Assembly (NCBI GenBank): GCA_041749255.1
Contig: JBGTBR010000057.1
Span: forward strand, 1 to 64,000
DNA: 64,000 bases
Origin: JABDLO01 sp041749255
GTDB lineage: Bacteria > Bacteroidota > Bacteroidia > Chitinophagales > Saprospiraceae
Direction of reading: 5' to 3'
Shown in pieces: positions 9,375 through 17,980 of this stretch. Positions within the stretch are counted from its first letter, which is position 1, and each line of letters begins with the position of its first letter. Made by a program: the position numbers and the translations under genes. A model generated the notes under the pieces. The model saw only the letters and a program-made list of their open reading frames with translations. It was not told the origin of the DNA and made no database searches.

Positions 9375-9447
9375 CGCGGTGTTGTTTTTATAGTGGAGCA
9401 ACAGCAAATTGTATAAGTACTGGCAGGATGTGGGGCACGCCCCTGTA

Positions 9448-10908
9448 TTAATCCTGGATTTTGTAAAATTGAAATCTATTATTCCATAACATACCTTGCT
9501 TATCTTCCTTAGGTTGAAACATAAATTCTTCTCCACTTTCTAAATCAATAAATTTCAAATCTTCTATAGCTGTTAATACTTTGGTTTCACCGTTATTCGG
9601 ATCTGTTATAAAAAGTTTATTGTCTTCAATGGTTATATCAATGACATAATCACCTATATCAGGAACCTGAAAGTCGAGTTTATATTTGCCAATAAGATTA
9701 TTGAGGGTATCCAAAGGAATATTTACTGTCTCTATAACTCTTGGTGCACTAAATCCCCAATTGTAATACTTTGATATAGAGCGCAATAATTCTCCAATTA
9801 ATCTGCCCCCGTTATCTGCATTGGTCATAATAATAACGGCATTTTCACGATAGGCAAATGCGACCAACTCGTTGGTGAAACCCGCATTTTTACCTCCATG
9901 TCTAAAAATCAAAGAATCCTGTTCCCATTGCAATGAAGGCCCAAGACCCCAATCATTTTTGTGTTTGGTTATCATTTTTTCTACGGACTCTTTTGAAAGT
10001 ACACCGTCTTCCTTTCCCTTTAAAATTTGCTGAATTTCTATACAATATTTTGCCAGATCTGTAGGAGTTGTCCATAAACCTGCAGCGGCTTTTTCGGGAT
10101 AGTTGTGCCACAAACCTTCGATTATCTTCCCTTCACCATCATAAGCAGCACTAATATTGGACTGGCCTTCAGTTGTTATAGGTTGCTTAAAAGTGCTATT
10201 TTCCATACCAATGGATTGTAAAACAGTATTGAGCGAATATACATCAAATGGCAAGCCACTCATGTCCTCGACCATTTTTTCCATCACGGTATAACCGCCA
10301 CCAGAATATCTCCATAAGCTCTCTGGGATGGTATCTACAAAGATTCTTGGTGTATTTCCTGCACCATCTAAAACCTGGGTTATGGATGGAAATGTATCCG
10401 TTTGTTTATAACCTGGAAAACCATGAACGGTCATCCCTGCTGTATGTGTCAATAATCTTCTCAGGGTTACTTTCTCTGCCTGGGTATACTTATTATCAGG
10501 AATTTTCCATTCTTTCAAATAGAGATTTACGTCCTCATCGAGATCAATCTTACCCTCTTCAACCAACTTTAAAGCTGATAGTGCTGCAATAGGTTTGCTT
10601 ATGGAACCTGCCTGGAAAATAGTATTGGTATCCACCTTTTTTCCGGTTTCGGTATTTGCAAGGCCATATCCTTTTGCCCATTTTATTTTTCCATTTTCTA
10701 CTATGGCTATGCTTACTCCCGGAATTTTATAATGCTCCATTCTCTCAGATAGATTATAGGTTTTTGTCGAGTCACCTTTTACCTGAATTGATGGGAGGAG
10801 CCCATTTTCTATGGCTTCGATTTCAGCCGCTAAATCAATGCCTTTTTCATTTTTACATGAGAAAAACGTCAGAGTAAAAATGATAAGAAGATAGTTTAAT
10901 GTTTTCAT
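9448..10908 (-). CDS. Serine hydrolase, beta-lactamase/class C-like, lipoprotein
   Basis: A 486-residue protein with a lipoprotein signal (FFSC, Cys18). The penicillin-recognition fold motifs are present: S102-I-S-K105, a YSGGGY tyrosine motif near residue 200 and HGG in RHGGKNAGF. After the beta-lactamase domain (about residues 45-385) comes a beta-rich C-terminal domain of about 100 residues. Such proteins are usually esterases or D-amino peptidases rather than antibiotic resistance enzymes, and the substrate is unknown. It probably acts at the periplasmic face or cell surface. A stand-alone unit. Confidence 0.88.
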   Translation of the reverse strand: MKTLNYLLIIFTLTFFSCKNEKGIDLAAEIEAIENGLLPSIQVKGDSTKTYNLSERMEHYKIPGVSIAIVENGKIKWAKGYGLANTETGKKVDTNTIFQAGSISKPIAALSALKLVEEGKIDLDEDVNLYLKEWKIPDNKYTQAEKVTLRRLLTHTAGMTVHGFPGYKQTDTFPSITQVLDGAGNTPRIFVDTIPESLWRYSGGGYTVMEKMVEDMSGLPFDVYSLNTVLQSIGMENSTFKQPITTEGQSNISAAYDGEGKIIEGLWHNYPEKAAAGLWTTPTDLAKYCIEIQQILKGKEDGVLSKESVEKMITKHKNDWGLGPSLQWEQDSLIFRHGGKNAGFTNELVAFAYRENAVIIMTNADNGGRLIGELLRSISKYYNWGFSAPRVIETVNIPLDTLNNLIGKYKLDFQVPDIGDYVIDITIEDNKLFITDPNNGETKVLTAIEDLKFIDLESGEEFMFQPKEDKQGMLWNNRFQFYKIQD

Positions 10909-11024
10909 CTGTTTAAAATTTAGGTGCTAATGGTTTTGTCATAATTTTTGCATCCCCCAACCCCAAAAGCATTGGGGGGGGTGGGCAAAAATTCCGCCAA
11001 AACGATGACCGATTCTTCATTAAA

Positions 11025-11076
11025 CCCCGGGTTCCACCCGGGGCTATTTATATTAAGCTCTTTCAGAGCTTTTTTT
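11025..11076. repeat. Twin hairpin element of the Bacteroidota intergenic type
   Basis: Two adjacent perfect hairpins: CCCCGGG-5 nt-CCCGGGG at 11025-11043 and AGCTC-5 nt-GAGCT at 11056-11070, the latter followed by TTTTTT. A GC-rich inverted stretch (CCCCCAA...TTGGGGG) lies just before at about 10955-10980. The pattern resembles small palindromic repeats often scattered in Bacteroidota genomes. The second hairpin could also act as a terminator for plus-strand transcripts, but no plus-strand gene ends here. Confidence 0.55.
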
Positions 11077-11219
11077 AATCATACTTCTTTGTGTCCGACC
11101 CAGGTCATGGACGTTTCATCTGTTTATTATGATAAAGTTACGATTCACTGATTATAAAATTATAAAATTTTAAAATCTTTTAATTTAAAAAAGATAACCC
11201 ATACTATCTTTGTAACTAC

Positions 11220-11352
11220 TTGTACTTTGTCAAGTTATGTTTAATTAAGCCCGGAGGGCTTTAATATGAATAGCCATAGGCAAAGCCTATGGTAATTAGA
11301 ACGTATTTTAGCAAGCCTGAAAGGCTTGAATTTTAAATTTGACAAAGTACAA
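11220..11352. repeat. Palindromic 133-bp element with 14-bp terminal inverted repeats
   Basis: Perfect terminal inverted repeats TTGTACTTTGTCAA (11220-11233) and TTGACAAAGTACAA (11339-11352) enclose three internal hairpins: AAGCCC/GGGCTT at about 11247, CCATAGG/CCTATGG at about 11274 and CAAGCC/GGCTTG at about 11312. There is no coding capacity. It looks like a MITE or a REP-type element mobilised by a transposase elsewhere. It occupies much of the 513-bp gap between the two serine hydrolase genes. Confidence 0.7.
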
Positions 11353-11421
11353 CTCCTCAGTTATAATTCCGGAAGAGTTATAGCTGAGCGATTACCCTAT
11401 TTTATTTAATTCCATTTTCTA

Positions 11422-12387
11422 CTATTCTGTGCCCCAATACTCATAAAATAGTTTTCCCAATTGGGCTGAAAATTCAAATCCTTCATTGGTTGCATTAAGC
11501 GGTTTTGAATCATCCACATTTGTACATTTCAAACCGATAACATACTCGCTTTTCGGAGTAATGAAATAGGCCACATCCCCACGGTACCCGGGCGTAAAAC
11601 CCGCTTTGCCATATAATTCTATTCCGGCATATATCTGAATATATTTCTCGTTACTTTCTATCGATTTTGCTTCTTCTGTAAAAGGACTCCAGGGCAAGAA
11701 TCTCGCCATTCCATTGTCTTCGTAATGCTTGGACATGATTTTTTTAGAAATCGAAACAGCTTCCTTCGGATACCCAAATTTTTCAGGCATGGCTAAAACT
11801 TCCGCTGCCGTTGCCAAAGATTTTGCTGATGTAGTTATCCAATCTCCTTTAAATACTTCTCCATCAACTGTGGTATCCTCAATGCCCATTTTATTCAAAA
11901 ATGTAACTATCGCTTCCGGGCCACCCACCTCTCTTAACAGTAAATTGGTAGCCATATTATCGGAAATGGACATCATCAGGTAGGCAAGAAAGGACAGTGA
12001 GACCTCATTGCCAGGAATTTCGAAGGATAATATACCGGAACCAAGGACTCTGTCCTCTTCCTGTAGTGTTATCCTAGTCGCAGGATCTAATGTGCCATTG
12101 GATACTTTCTCTGCGAAATCCAACAAAATAAAAAATTTTGCCTCACTGGCTGACTTATGGGTACTATTGCCGTTTATATCGATAATTTCTCCTGTGGTGA
12201 GATTTTTAGCATAAAGATGCGCCTCACCTTTAAAGTTTTTAATCAATTCTGTTAATCCACCGGCTAAAGTTAATTCTTGCTTTTGTGGAGTATTCTCAAT
12301 GTCTGAATCGCAAGACAGGAAAAATATGAGTAATGTGATGAACGCTATTTTATAGGATCCATTTTTTAAAAATAATGATCTTTCCAT
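11422..12387 (-). CDS. Class A beta-lactamase-like serine hydrolase, lipoprotein
   Basis: A 321-residue lipoprotein (FFLSC, Cys26). The class A-type motif set is readable: S81-E-A-K84, S142-D-N144 and a K-A-G triad in GKAGFTPGY. The SDN motif and overall length fit the class A/transpeptidase-like group. The KTG position is KAG and no ordinary omega-loop ExxLN is obvious, so real beta-lactam hydrolysis is doubtful. It probably works outside the cytoplasmic membrane. It is separated from the other serine hydrolase by the palindromic elements at 11.0-11.35 kb. Confidence 0.82.
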   Translation of the reverse strand: MERSLFLKNGSYKIAFITLLIFFLSCDSDIENTPQKQELTLAGGLTELIKNFKGEAHLYAKNLTTGEIIDINGNSTHKSASEAKFFILLDFAEKVSNGTLDPATRITLQEEDRVLGSGILSFEIPGNEVSLSFLAYLMMSISDNMATNLLLREVGGPEAIVTFLNKMGIEDTTVDGEVFKGDWITTSAKSLATAAEVLAMPEKFGYPKEAVSISKKIMSKHYEDNGMARFLPWSPFTEEAKSIESNEKYIQIYAGIELYGKAGFTPGYRGDVAYFITPKSEYVIGLKCTNVDDSKPLNATNEGFEFSAQLGKLFYEYWGTE

Positions 12388-12497
12388 TATGGGTTTATTA
12401 GTTTTTTGACTAAAATTAAAATGATTATTGATAACCAGTTATTTAATTTTTGTCGATTGTCATAATGTGTGAGCATAAGATCATCGGCAAGTAGTGA

Positions 12498-13253
12498 TTA
12501 CTTGGATTTTTTTTCATTCAGGTATTTATTTGGAATATTATCCGGCCGAAAATCTATTCCATGTTTGTGTCTCATAAGTTTGGTTATCGTATCGAAAATA
12601 GTTTTTTCATTTCGGTGCATTTGAGGTAAAAGTCCCATCATTGCATAGCTGATTGGATTTACAGCCGGAATAAATGTTTCCCACGGAAAATATTCTCCCC
12701 AGATTATACCCTGAATAGTATACCCCAGATCGGCATTTTCTGATAATAAATAATCCATCATATCTGCCGAATTATTGTTGTTTTGGTTTACTGTATGAAA
12801 AATGGGGGTCTGTCCACCAAATCCTTTTTTGTCTATTCCAGCTTTGCAATCGACATGTAGGCCATAGTTGACTAAAACCTGAGCGCTTTCAAGGTGGTTG
12901 AATTCAGCACAAACGTGCAGCAAAGAAACATTAGTCAGAGGCGTATAGGCACAATTCAAAGTGATTTTCTCATCTATTATTCCCGGATTGTCAGCAAGGC
13001 ACTTTTCTAATTCAACGGGATTGTTGGCCAATACAGCTAACAAAGCTTTATTTTCAAATTCCAGTCCGTAATCGATGAATGCATTTACACAGTCCTTAAA
13101 CCTTGGACTTCTGGTGTACATGCTGATCAACAAATCAAAAAGAGTTTTACCCTCCACATTTGTGTTAGCACTCAATCCTTTTTCAAAGCAATCTTGAATT
13201 CCATTGACAGAATGAAGTTCAATTTGGTACGATATTTCTTTTAGTAAATCCAT
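12498..13253 (-). CDS. Ankyrin-repeat protein
   Basis: A 251-residue protein with no signal peptide. At least two ankyrin units are readable: VSLLHVCAEFNHLESAQVLV..YGLHVD around residues 110-135, and GGQTPIFHTVNQNNNNSADMMDYLLSENADLG around 147-178. Weaker helices lie before them. Ankyrin proteins of this type bind other proteins, and no catalytic domain is attached. The gene follows closely downstream of a copy of the dispersed intergenic repeat (13262-13425), the same arrangement as the YjbR gene and two others. Confidence 0.8.
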   Translation of the reverse strand: MDLLKEISYQIELHSVNGIQDCFEKGLSANTNVEGKTLFDLLISMYTRSPRFKDCVNAFIDYGLEFENKALLAVLANNPVELEKCLADNPGIIDEKITLNCAYTPLTNVSLLHVCAEFNHLESAQVLVNYGLHVDCKAGIDKKGFGGQTPIFHTVNQNNNNSADMMDYLLSENADLGYTIQGIIWGEYFPWETFIPAVNPISYAMMGLLPQMHRNEKTIFDTITKLMRHKHGIDFRPDNIPNKYLNEKKSK

Positions 13254-13261
13254 TTTTTAAG

Positions 13262-13425
13262 CTTGTGTAGTAGCATTCAATTCCATATATGCAAACCCCT
13301 CCCAGATAAATGCGTATTTTAATTATGTCTGCAGGGTTCTGGACTGGATTGCGGAATTTCCTTTCCAAATCTAGTCATTTTAAGCAAAAATCAATGATTT
13401 GCGTCGCTTCAAAATCAGACTATGG
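13262..13425 (-). repeat. Dispersed intergenic repeat, copy 2
   Basis: Occupies the gap between the 173-residue secreted protein gene and the ankyrin gene. The conserved core CTTTCCAAATCTAGTCATTT is at 13361-13380. Upstream blocks (CAAACCCCTCCC, AATGCGTATTTTAATTATGTCTGC) align with copies 3 and 4 in the same order. It lacks the IS21-like tandem block. Limits are approximate. Confidence 0.6.
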
Positions 13426-13438
13426 CGAAAATCGAATT

Positions 13439-13960
13439 CTAACCAGGTATTCGTCTGGTCATGGTTTTATCTCCACTAACCCATTTGCCGGAAGAATCAA
13501 AACGTTCCTCAGTAACCTCATATAAATCCTCATTGTGGAATACAATTCGCAGACGCACTTTAGTAGATGGATCTCCACCTGAAATCCGTTCGTTATAAAT
13601 ATAATTCCCTTCTGTGTACCACTTGTAGGTGGCTACCCGACCATTACTAAGAACATAGGTTTCATTCCACATGTGTGTGGCTGCATCCACGTAGCCAAAG
13701 GACATAAAAGTAAAGGACTTGTCTACGCTTATAAATTTTTGGGTAATAATGCAGCCTCCAAGTTCAAAGGAAGTAATTAGTGTACCTTCAAGTTTCTCTG
13801 TCTTGTTGGATTGAACGGTATATTCCTGCCATGTTCCCTCAAATTTCGTGGCTAATTCGTATGCACCACCTAAGCATGGTGTCAGCATCGTTTGGCCGGA
13901 CACGGAACTCGTTACGAAAGTGCTGGCTGTGAAAAATAAACAAGAAATAATTGTTTTCAT
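13439..13960 (-). CDS. Secreted protein of unknown function
   Basis: A 173-residue protein with a signal peptide (MKTIISCLFFTASTFVTSSVSG). The mature part is rich in beta strands with spaced tryptophans and tyrosines (GTWQEYTVQ, ATHMWNETYVL, YKWYTEGNYIY), suggesting a lipocalin-like or DUF1579-like barrel. The family assignment is uncertain. No catalytic motif is visible. The stop is followed after about 14 bp by the dispersed repeat. Confidence 0.65.
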   Translation of the reverse strand: MKTIISCLFFTASTFVTSSVSGQTMLTPCLGGAYELATKFEGTWQEYTVQSNKTEKLEGTLITSFELGGCIITQKFISVDKSFTFMSFGYVDAATHMWNETYVLSNGRVATYKWYTEGNYIYNERISGGDPSTKVRLRIVFHNEDLYEVTEERFDSSGKWVSGDKTMTRRIPG

Positions 13961-13987
13961 GCGAGTGGACTTTTTTTTCTGTAGTTT

Positions 13988-14866
13988 TTATTGACCTTCA
14001 AAAAAATCTTCATCTAGCTCTTTAACTTCATAAGTTGATTTGACTTGAACGCCTACATTATATTCATGTAATAAATCGACTAATTTATTTCCATCAATTA
14101 AAATGATTTTATGGTGAGCATTTAGAGCTTTTTTAATAGCACCAGCATCAAATTCTGAAGTAGTTACAAATACACCTTTATTGGTATCTCCACTCATCGC
14201 TCCTATAAAATTTCTAATATCCTTTTCCCGGACTTTGTTTTGTTCGTATCGTTTTGCTTGAATATAGATATTTTCTAAACCTAATTTATCTTCGTTTATT
14301 ATCCCATCAATCCCTCCATCACCTGATTTTGAAGTCTCAACAAATTCACCGTATCCCATTTTTTTTAATAAAATCAAAATAACCTTTTCAAAGTAAAATG
14401 GATCAATGATCTTAAGTTTTTCCAGCATTTCATTTTTTACTTGTGCTTCAATTTCATAAAATCCTCTATCTATTAAATCTTGCGGGGTTGAATTTTTTAT
14501 TTCAGTGCTTTCAGATATTCCTTTATGATTCTCCTCTTTGTAGAAGTTTAAAAAATCACCTTCGACTTCTCTAAGAGTTACATTATTAGACTGTTCTTTG
14601 CCCTTGTCGGTTATTTGAACCATCCCCCGCTCCGGATATCTTATATACCCACCTTTTTTTAAATAAGATTTACCCCAAGCTATTCTGTTGAAGATAAGTT
14701 GTTCTCCACTTTTAGTTTTTTCATCCAATAATTCCTGTGGTAAGTGAGAATAATATTTGTTTACAACTTCTTTTAAAAGTTCTCTATGGTGAATCGTTTT
14801 GCCATCACTTAATATTTCCAGGATAGGATTAAATGTTTCGTGAAATTTTGGTAATTCTTTTTTCAT
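13988..14866 (-). CDS. mrr: Mrr-type restriction endonuclease
   Basis: A 292-residue protein with the two-domain layout of Mrr. A winged-helix N-terminal domain (about 10-95; YIRYPERGMVQITDKG is its wing) is followed by a PD-(D/E)xK nuclease domain (about 150-275). The nuclease signature is D187 in GDGGIDGII with Q203-A-K205. The helix FEKVILILLKKMGYG precedes it and VFVTTSEFDAGA follows. Mrr-like enzymes are type IV systems that cut methylated foreign DNA. The QxK form is common in this family. No methylase is nearby, as expected for type IV. A stand-alone defence gene in the accessory array. Confidence 0.88.
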   Translation of the reverse strand: MKKELPKFHETFNPILEILSDGKTIHHRELLKEVVNKYYSHLPQELLDEKTKSGEQLIFNRIAWGKSYLKKGGYIRYPERGMVQITDKGKEQSNNVTLREVEGDFLNFYKEENHKGISESTEIKNSTPQDLIDRGFYEIEAQVKNEMLEKLKIIDPFYFEKVILILLKKMGYGEFVETSKSGDGGIDGIINEDKLGLENIYIQAKRYEQNKVREKDIRNFIGAMSGDTNKGVFVTTSEFDAGAIKKALNAHHKIILIDGNKLVDLLHEYNVGVQVKSTYEVKELDEDFFEGQ

Positions 14867-14977
14867 TTTGACTTATTTGTCGATATTGAATTTTAAATGA
14901 CATACAATGTGAGTATACCTGACATAGCGTGGTTTTGCTGCTATAGACAGCTATGGTTTGTTCTGCATTCCTATTTT

Positions 14978-16063
14978 TTATTTCCAGGGTCCATTTATAG
15001 TTACACTTGTAAAGGATTGACCATCATAACGAAAAAGTCCACCCCAACCTCCAAACCAAAATCGGCTTTCTTTGTCTCTATAGATACTCAAAACTGAGGC
15101 ATCCAATCCTTCTTCTTTATAATAATGACTGAAAGAGTTCCCATCATACCTATAAACGCCATTATTTTCAACACCGAACCATATATCACCATTATCATCC
15201 TCAAAAAAACCGCAAACTTCTACACCGCTTATTACTCCGTCTTTTGTATAATTAGTAAATTTTTCACCATCAAATTTAGATACTCCACCCCAAAACGTAC
15301 CTATCCAAATGTTTCCTTTACTGTCAACCATTAGTTCATGAATTGTATTATCGCAAAGACCGTTTTCCATTTGGAAATGTGTAAAGTTTTCACCGTTATA
15401 TTTGCAAATACCATATCCATCTGTGCCTAACCATAGGTTACCTTCATTATCTTCAACAATTCCAGTAATTCTGTTAGCTGAATAAATAGTGTTAGGATCT
15501 TTTACCTGAGACTTGGGTACAACAATACTTTCAAAACCTTTGCCATCAAAACGACTTAATCCTTCATTGTGCCCAATCCAAATAATTCCATTTCGGTCGA
15601 TAAGCATACTCCAAATCTCACTATTTGACAATCCGTCTTTTTCAGTAAAAACAGTAAATGACCTGCCGTCATATTTATTTAATCCAAAACCTGTCGAGAA
15701 CCAAAGGTCACCATTTCTATCTTCCACAATCCCTGTTACTCTTCCACCACTAAAACCTTCCTTCTTCGTAATGTATTTCAAAGTGTCTCCATTATACATC
15801 ATTAAGCCGTACACATTTGTTCCAAACCAAAGATTGCCTTTGCTGTCTTGAAATATTTTACGAAGGTGTTGACATAATTGCCCTTCAATATAGAAAAGTG
15901 GGTCTTTAATATCGTCTGCATTATTTAAATGAGGAACTATAAGTTGATTGTTTTCTATTTTTGATTTAGTATCTACTTGTCCATTACATGACGAGAAGAT
16001 AATGGATAAGGTCATTACAATTAAAAATTCTATTTTGTTAAATGGTGCTTCCATTTTCTTCAT
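14978..16063 (-). CDS. Two-component-regulator-type propeller lipoprotein, no kinase attached
   Basis: A 361-residue lipoprotein (IIFSSC, Cys26). After a short linker it consists of about seven repeats of roughly 40 residues with the signature GNLWFGT..G..KYDG..F. These are the 'reg_prop' blades that usually form the periplasmic sensor of hybrid two-component systems. Here there is no histidine kinase or regulator, and neighbouring genes are unrelated, so it is probably a free beta-propeller binding a ligand or partner at the cell surface. The start could be the first or the second ATG (codon 4). Confidence 0.85.
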   Translation of the reverse strand: MKKMEAPFNKIEFLIVMTLSIIFSSCNGQVDTKSKIENNQLIVPHLNNADDIKDPLFYIEGQLCQHLRKIFQDSKGNLWFGTNVYGLMMYNGDTLKYITKKEGFSGGRVTGIVEDRNGDLWFSTGFGLNKYDGRSFTVFTEKDGLSNSEIWSMLIDRNGIIWIGHNEGLSRFDGKGFESIVVPKSQVKDPNTIYSANRITGIVEDNEGNLWLGTDGYGICKYNGENFTHFQMENGLCDNTIHELMVDSKGNIWIGTFWGGVSKFDGEKFTNYTKDGVISGVEVCGFFEDDNGDIWFGVENNGVYRYDGNSFSHYYKEEGLDASVLSIYRDKESRFWFGGWGGLFRYDGQSFTSVTINGPWK

Positions 16064-16141
16064 CGTATTTTAGTTTTTCTTATGTTATTACGCGGAACGT
16101 GAGTTATGGGTAGGTGCTATTATAGCCAGTGGTTATTCTGA

Positions 16142-17239
16142 TTAAAATTTTGCTAATTCGTAATTTACGTTTCGTCCTCTTTCGTCCGTTTGTTGCAAAA
16201 TGCCTTTCTCTACCAAGTCCTTTATATCCCGTAAGGCGGTGTCGGTAGAGGTTTTAGTGATTTTTGCCCATTTTGAGGTTTGTAATTTGCCTTCGAAACC
16301 ATCAAAAAGTTTGTTGAGCATTAAGCGTTGACGTTCATTTATTGATGTGTGTTCGTGTAGTTTCCAAAATTCTGCTTTATGTAATATTTTTTGTGTTGTG
16401 TTTTCGGTGGTAAGCATTGCGTTTTTTAGGCAATGTAAAAACCATTCGATCCACACGGTAATGTCACCTGTGCTGTGTTGTACTTTTTGCAATATTGCGT
16501 AATACTGCTTGCGTTCTACTAAAATTTGGTTCGACATACTGTAAAAACGTTCTCCGCTACCTTCGGACCGGGCAAGTAACATATCTGTTATGGCTCTTCC
16601 AATTCTGCCATTTCCGTCATCAAAAGGGTGAATAATGATAAACCATAAGTGTGCTATGGCAGCCTTTAAAACCGGGTCAAGTTCATCATTATTATTGAAC
16701 CAATCCAAAAATTTGTCCATTTCCGTTTTTACGAGTTTTGGGGTTACGGCTTCATAATGCACTTTTTCTTTACCTATTGCACCTGAAACAACTTGCATCT
16801 CGCCTGTGCGGTATTTGCCAACTTCTATCTCGTAAGGTCCGCTGTGTCCTGTTGGGAAAAGTGCTGCGTGCCAACCAAACAAACGTTTTTTTGTTAAAGG
16901 CAAGTTGTGGCGTTGGGTGGCATCGAGCATCATTTCTACCACACCTTCTATGTGACGACTACTTGGTACAAGCCCTGCTATATTTATTCCTAAACGCCTT
17001 GCTATGGACGAACGCACTTGATCGTAATTGAGCAATTCACCTTCAATTTCTGAAGATTTTACTACATCTAAGGTAAGTGTAGTAAGCGTGGCTTCTTCTT
17101 TTGCAGAAAAGCCCAAAGCATTCATTTGACCGATGATTTTGCCTTGCATTAATTTAACTTCCCCAAATACTGCATTTATGGCTTTATCATTCCAGGTAAA
17201 ATCTGTCCAGTTTTTATGTTCATAGATGTATTTTGCCAT
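16142..17239 (-). CDS. Fic family protein with winged-helix C-terminus
   Basis: A 365-residue Fic enzyme. The active-site motif is complete: HPFDDGNGRIGR from His204. The inhibitory motif S62-x3-E66-G67 lies N-terminal, marking a class II Fic that AMPylates (or otherwise modifies) target hydroxyls when relieved. An N-terminal DUF4172-like domain precedes it. The last ~85 residues look like a winged helix (SKWAKITKTSTDTALRDIKDL..KGILQQTDERGR). A DNA-binding tail together with the inverted-repeat cluster just upstream (17256-17318) suggests the protein represses its own gene. Targets are unknown. Confidence 0.92.
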   Translation of the reverse strand: MAKYIYEHKNWTDFTWNDKAINAVFGEVKLMQGKIIGQMNALGFSAKEEATLTTLTLDVVKSSEIEGELLNYDQVRSSIARRLGINIAGLVPSSRHIEGVVEMMLDATQRHNLPLTKKRLFGWHAALFPTGHSGPYEIEVGKYRTGEMQVVSGAIGKEKVHYEAVTPKLVKTEMDKFLDWFNNNDELDPVLKAAIAHLWFIIIHPFDDGNGRIGRAITDMLLARSEGSGERFYSMSNQILVERKQYYAILQKVQHSTGDITVWIEWFLHCLKNAMLTTENTTQKILHKAEFWKLHEHTSINERQRLMLNKLFDGFEGKLQTSKWAKITKTSTDTALRDIKDLVEKGILQQTDERGRNVNYELAKF

Positions 17240-17255
17240 TGCTTGAAATCAATTA

Positions 17256-17318
17256 TGCGGCAAATATACAAATTATTTACCGCACATTTGCGGTGTATAT
17301 TTTTAGTTATATACCGCA
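17256..17318. promoter_or_regulatory. Candidate autoregulatory operator of the Fic gene
   Basis: Four half-sites of the same sequence lie just upstream of the Fic start (17239): TGCGGC at 17256, ACCGCA at 17279, TGCGGT at 17289 and ACCGCA at 17313. The middle pair forms a perfect palindrome, ACCGCA-4 nt-TGCGGT (17279-17294). The Fic protein has a C-terminal winged helix, so it is the natural candidate to bind. The half-sites are seen directly; binding is inferred. Confidence 0.5.
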
Positions 17319-17360
17319 ATGAAAATTGACAATATGGTTATTGACTTCGTCGTCATGCAT

Positions 17361-17594
17361 GCCAACGAAAAGCATAGCTGCAGTGCTGGGATTTGTTGCT
17401 GTGTCCGCCGGGTGCTAATGCTGAATAAAGAACTTAAATTTTTATGTGACCACCAAATTAGCCTGCGCCCTGGGAGCGTAGCAAAAATGCGCAGGCGATA
17501 TTAGTATTCGGTCAAGCCGATGACTAAAGATGGTTAGCGAAATGATGTTGGTTGTACTTCCGTCCGCCAGCATTGACAGCTATGCACTGTTGGC
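17361..17594. repeat. Large structured intergenic element (imperfect inverted repeat)
   Basis: The two arms are 17361-17389 and 17567-17594. Read inwards, both spell GCCAAC, then GCATAGCTG, then TGCTGG with small differences between. Inside lie a perfect 8-bp stem GCCTGCGC/GCGCAGGC (17461-17468 / 17489-17496) and a small hairpin TCGG-CCGA at about 17509-17521. No coding frame is convincing. It could be a large attC-like recombination site, a structured RNA or a relic of a mobile element. Classical GTTRRRY/RYYYAAC boxes do not fit exactly. Confidence 0.5.
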
Positions 17595-17621
17595 CGCAGC
17601 CTATGAGTATAAATAACAATA

Positions 17622-17918
17622 TTAGTCACCATAGAATTTTAAATAAGTATGGATGTCGTTTTGACATTCTTTAGCATATTCAATTACTTGAATTATTTGA
17701 TCATAGTCTGATTTGGATAAATTTGCCAATTGCGTAAGATCTTGTATTAAATCTTCGAACATAAATGCATTAAACGTCGTGTCGCCATAAGGATCAATAT
17801 ATTTTAAGAGCCGAAAAGACTCTTCATACAGGATATTGCTATCGGACAATATAAATTCTCGATCCATAGCTTTAATAACATTCCCATTTTCATCTTCAAT
17901 TTTGATTGTCCAACCCAT
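17622..17918 (-). CDS. Small protein of unknown function
   Basis: A 98-residue acidic cytoplasmic protein that I do not recognise. It begins with a beta hairpin (MGWTIKIEDENGNVI). Helical segments follow, including LIQDLTQLANLSKSDYDQI, and the ending is aromatic. Size and acidity resemble small immunity proteins, but no toxin gene is adjacent. It lies between the structured element at 17.36-17.6 kb and copy 3 of the dispersed repeat, so it has the layout of a one-gene cassette. Confidence 0.6.
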   Translation of the reverse strand: MGWTIKIEDENGNVIKAMDREFILSDSNILYEESFRLLKYIDPYGDTTFNAFMFEDLIQDLTQLANLSKSDYDQIIQVIEYAKECQNDIHTYLKFYGD

Positions 17919-17980
17919 TTAGATAATTTTAAATTGCTTTCGATTTACTTTCGAAATTAATGAAGTTTCGCCTAGGTTGA

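Noticed and set aside
9375..9536. A 54-codon N-terminal extension of the DinB protein
   Set aside because: The extension overlaps the 3' end of the serine hydrolase gene and does not resemble the family N-terminus, which begins at 9374.
17319..17504. A 61-codon plus-strand open frame beginning right after the Fic operator
   Set aside because: Its sequence is Cys-rich without family character and lies inside the folded inverted-repeat element, so it is most likely chance.
17361..17594. Classical integron attC site
   Set aside because: The arms do not give proper GTTRRRY and RYYYAAC core boxes, and no integrase is visible. I keep it only as an attC-like hypothesis.
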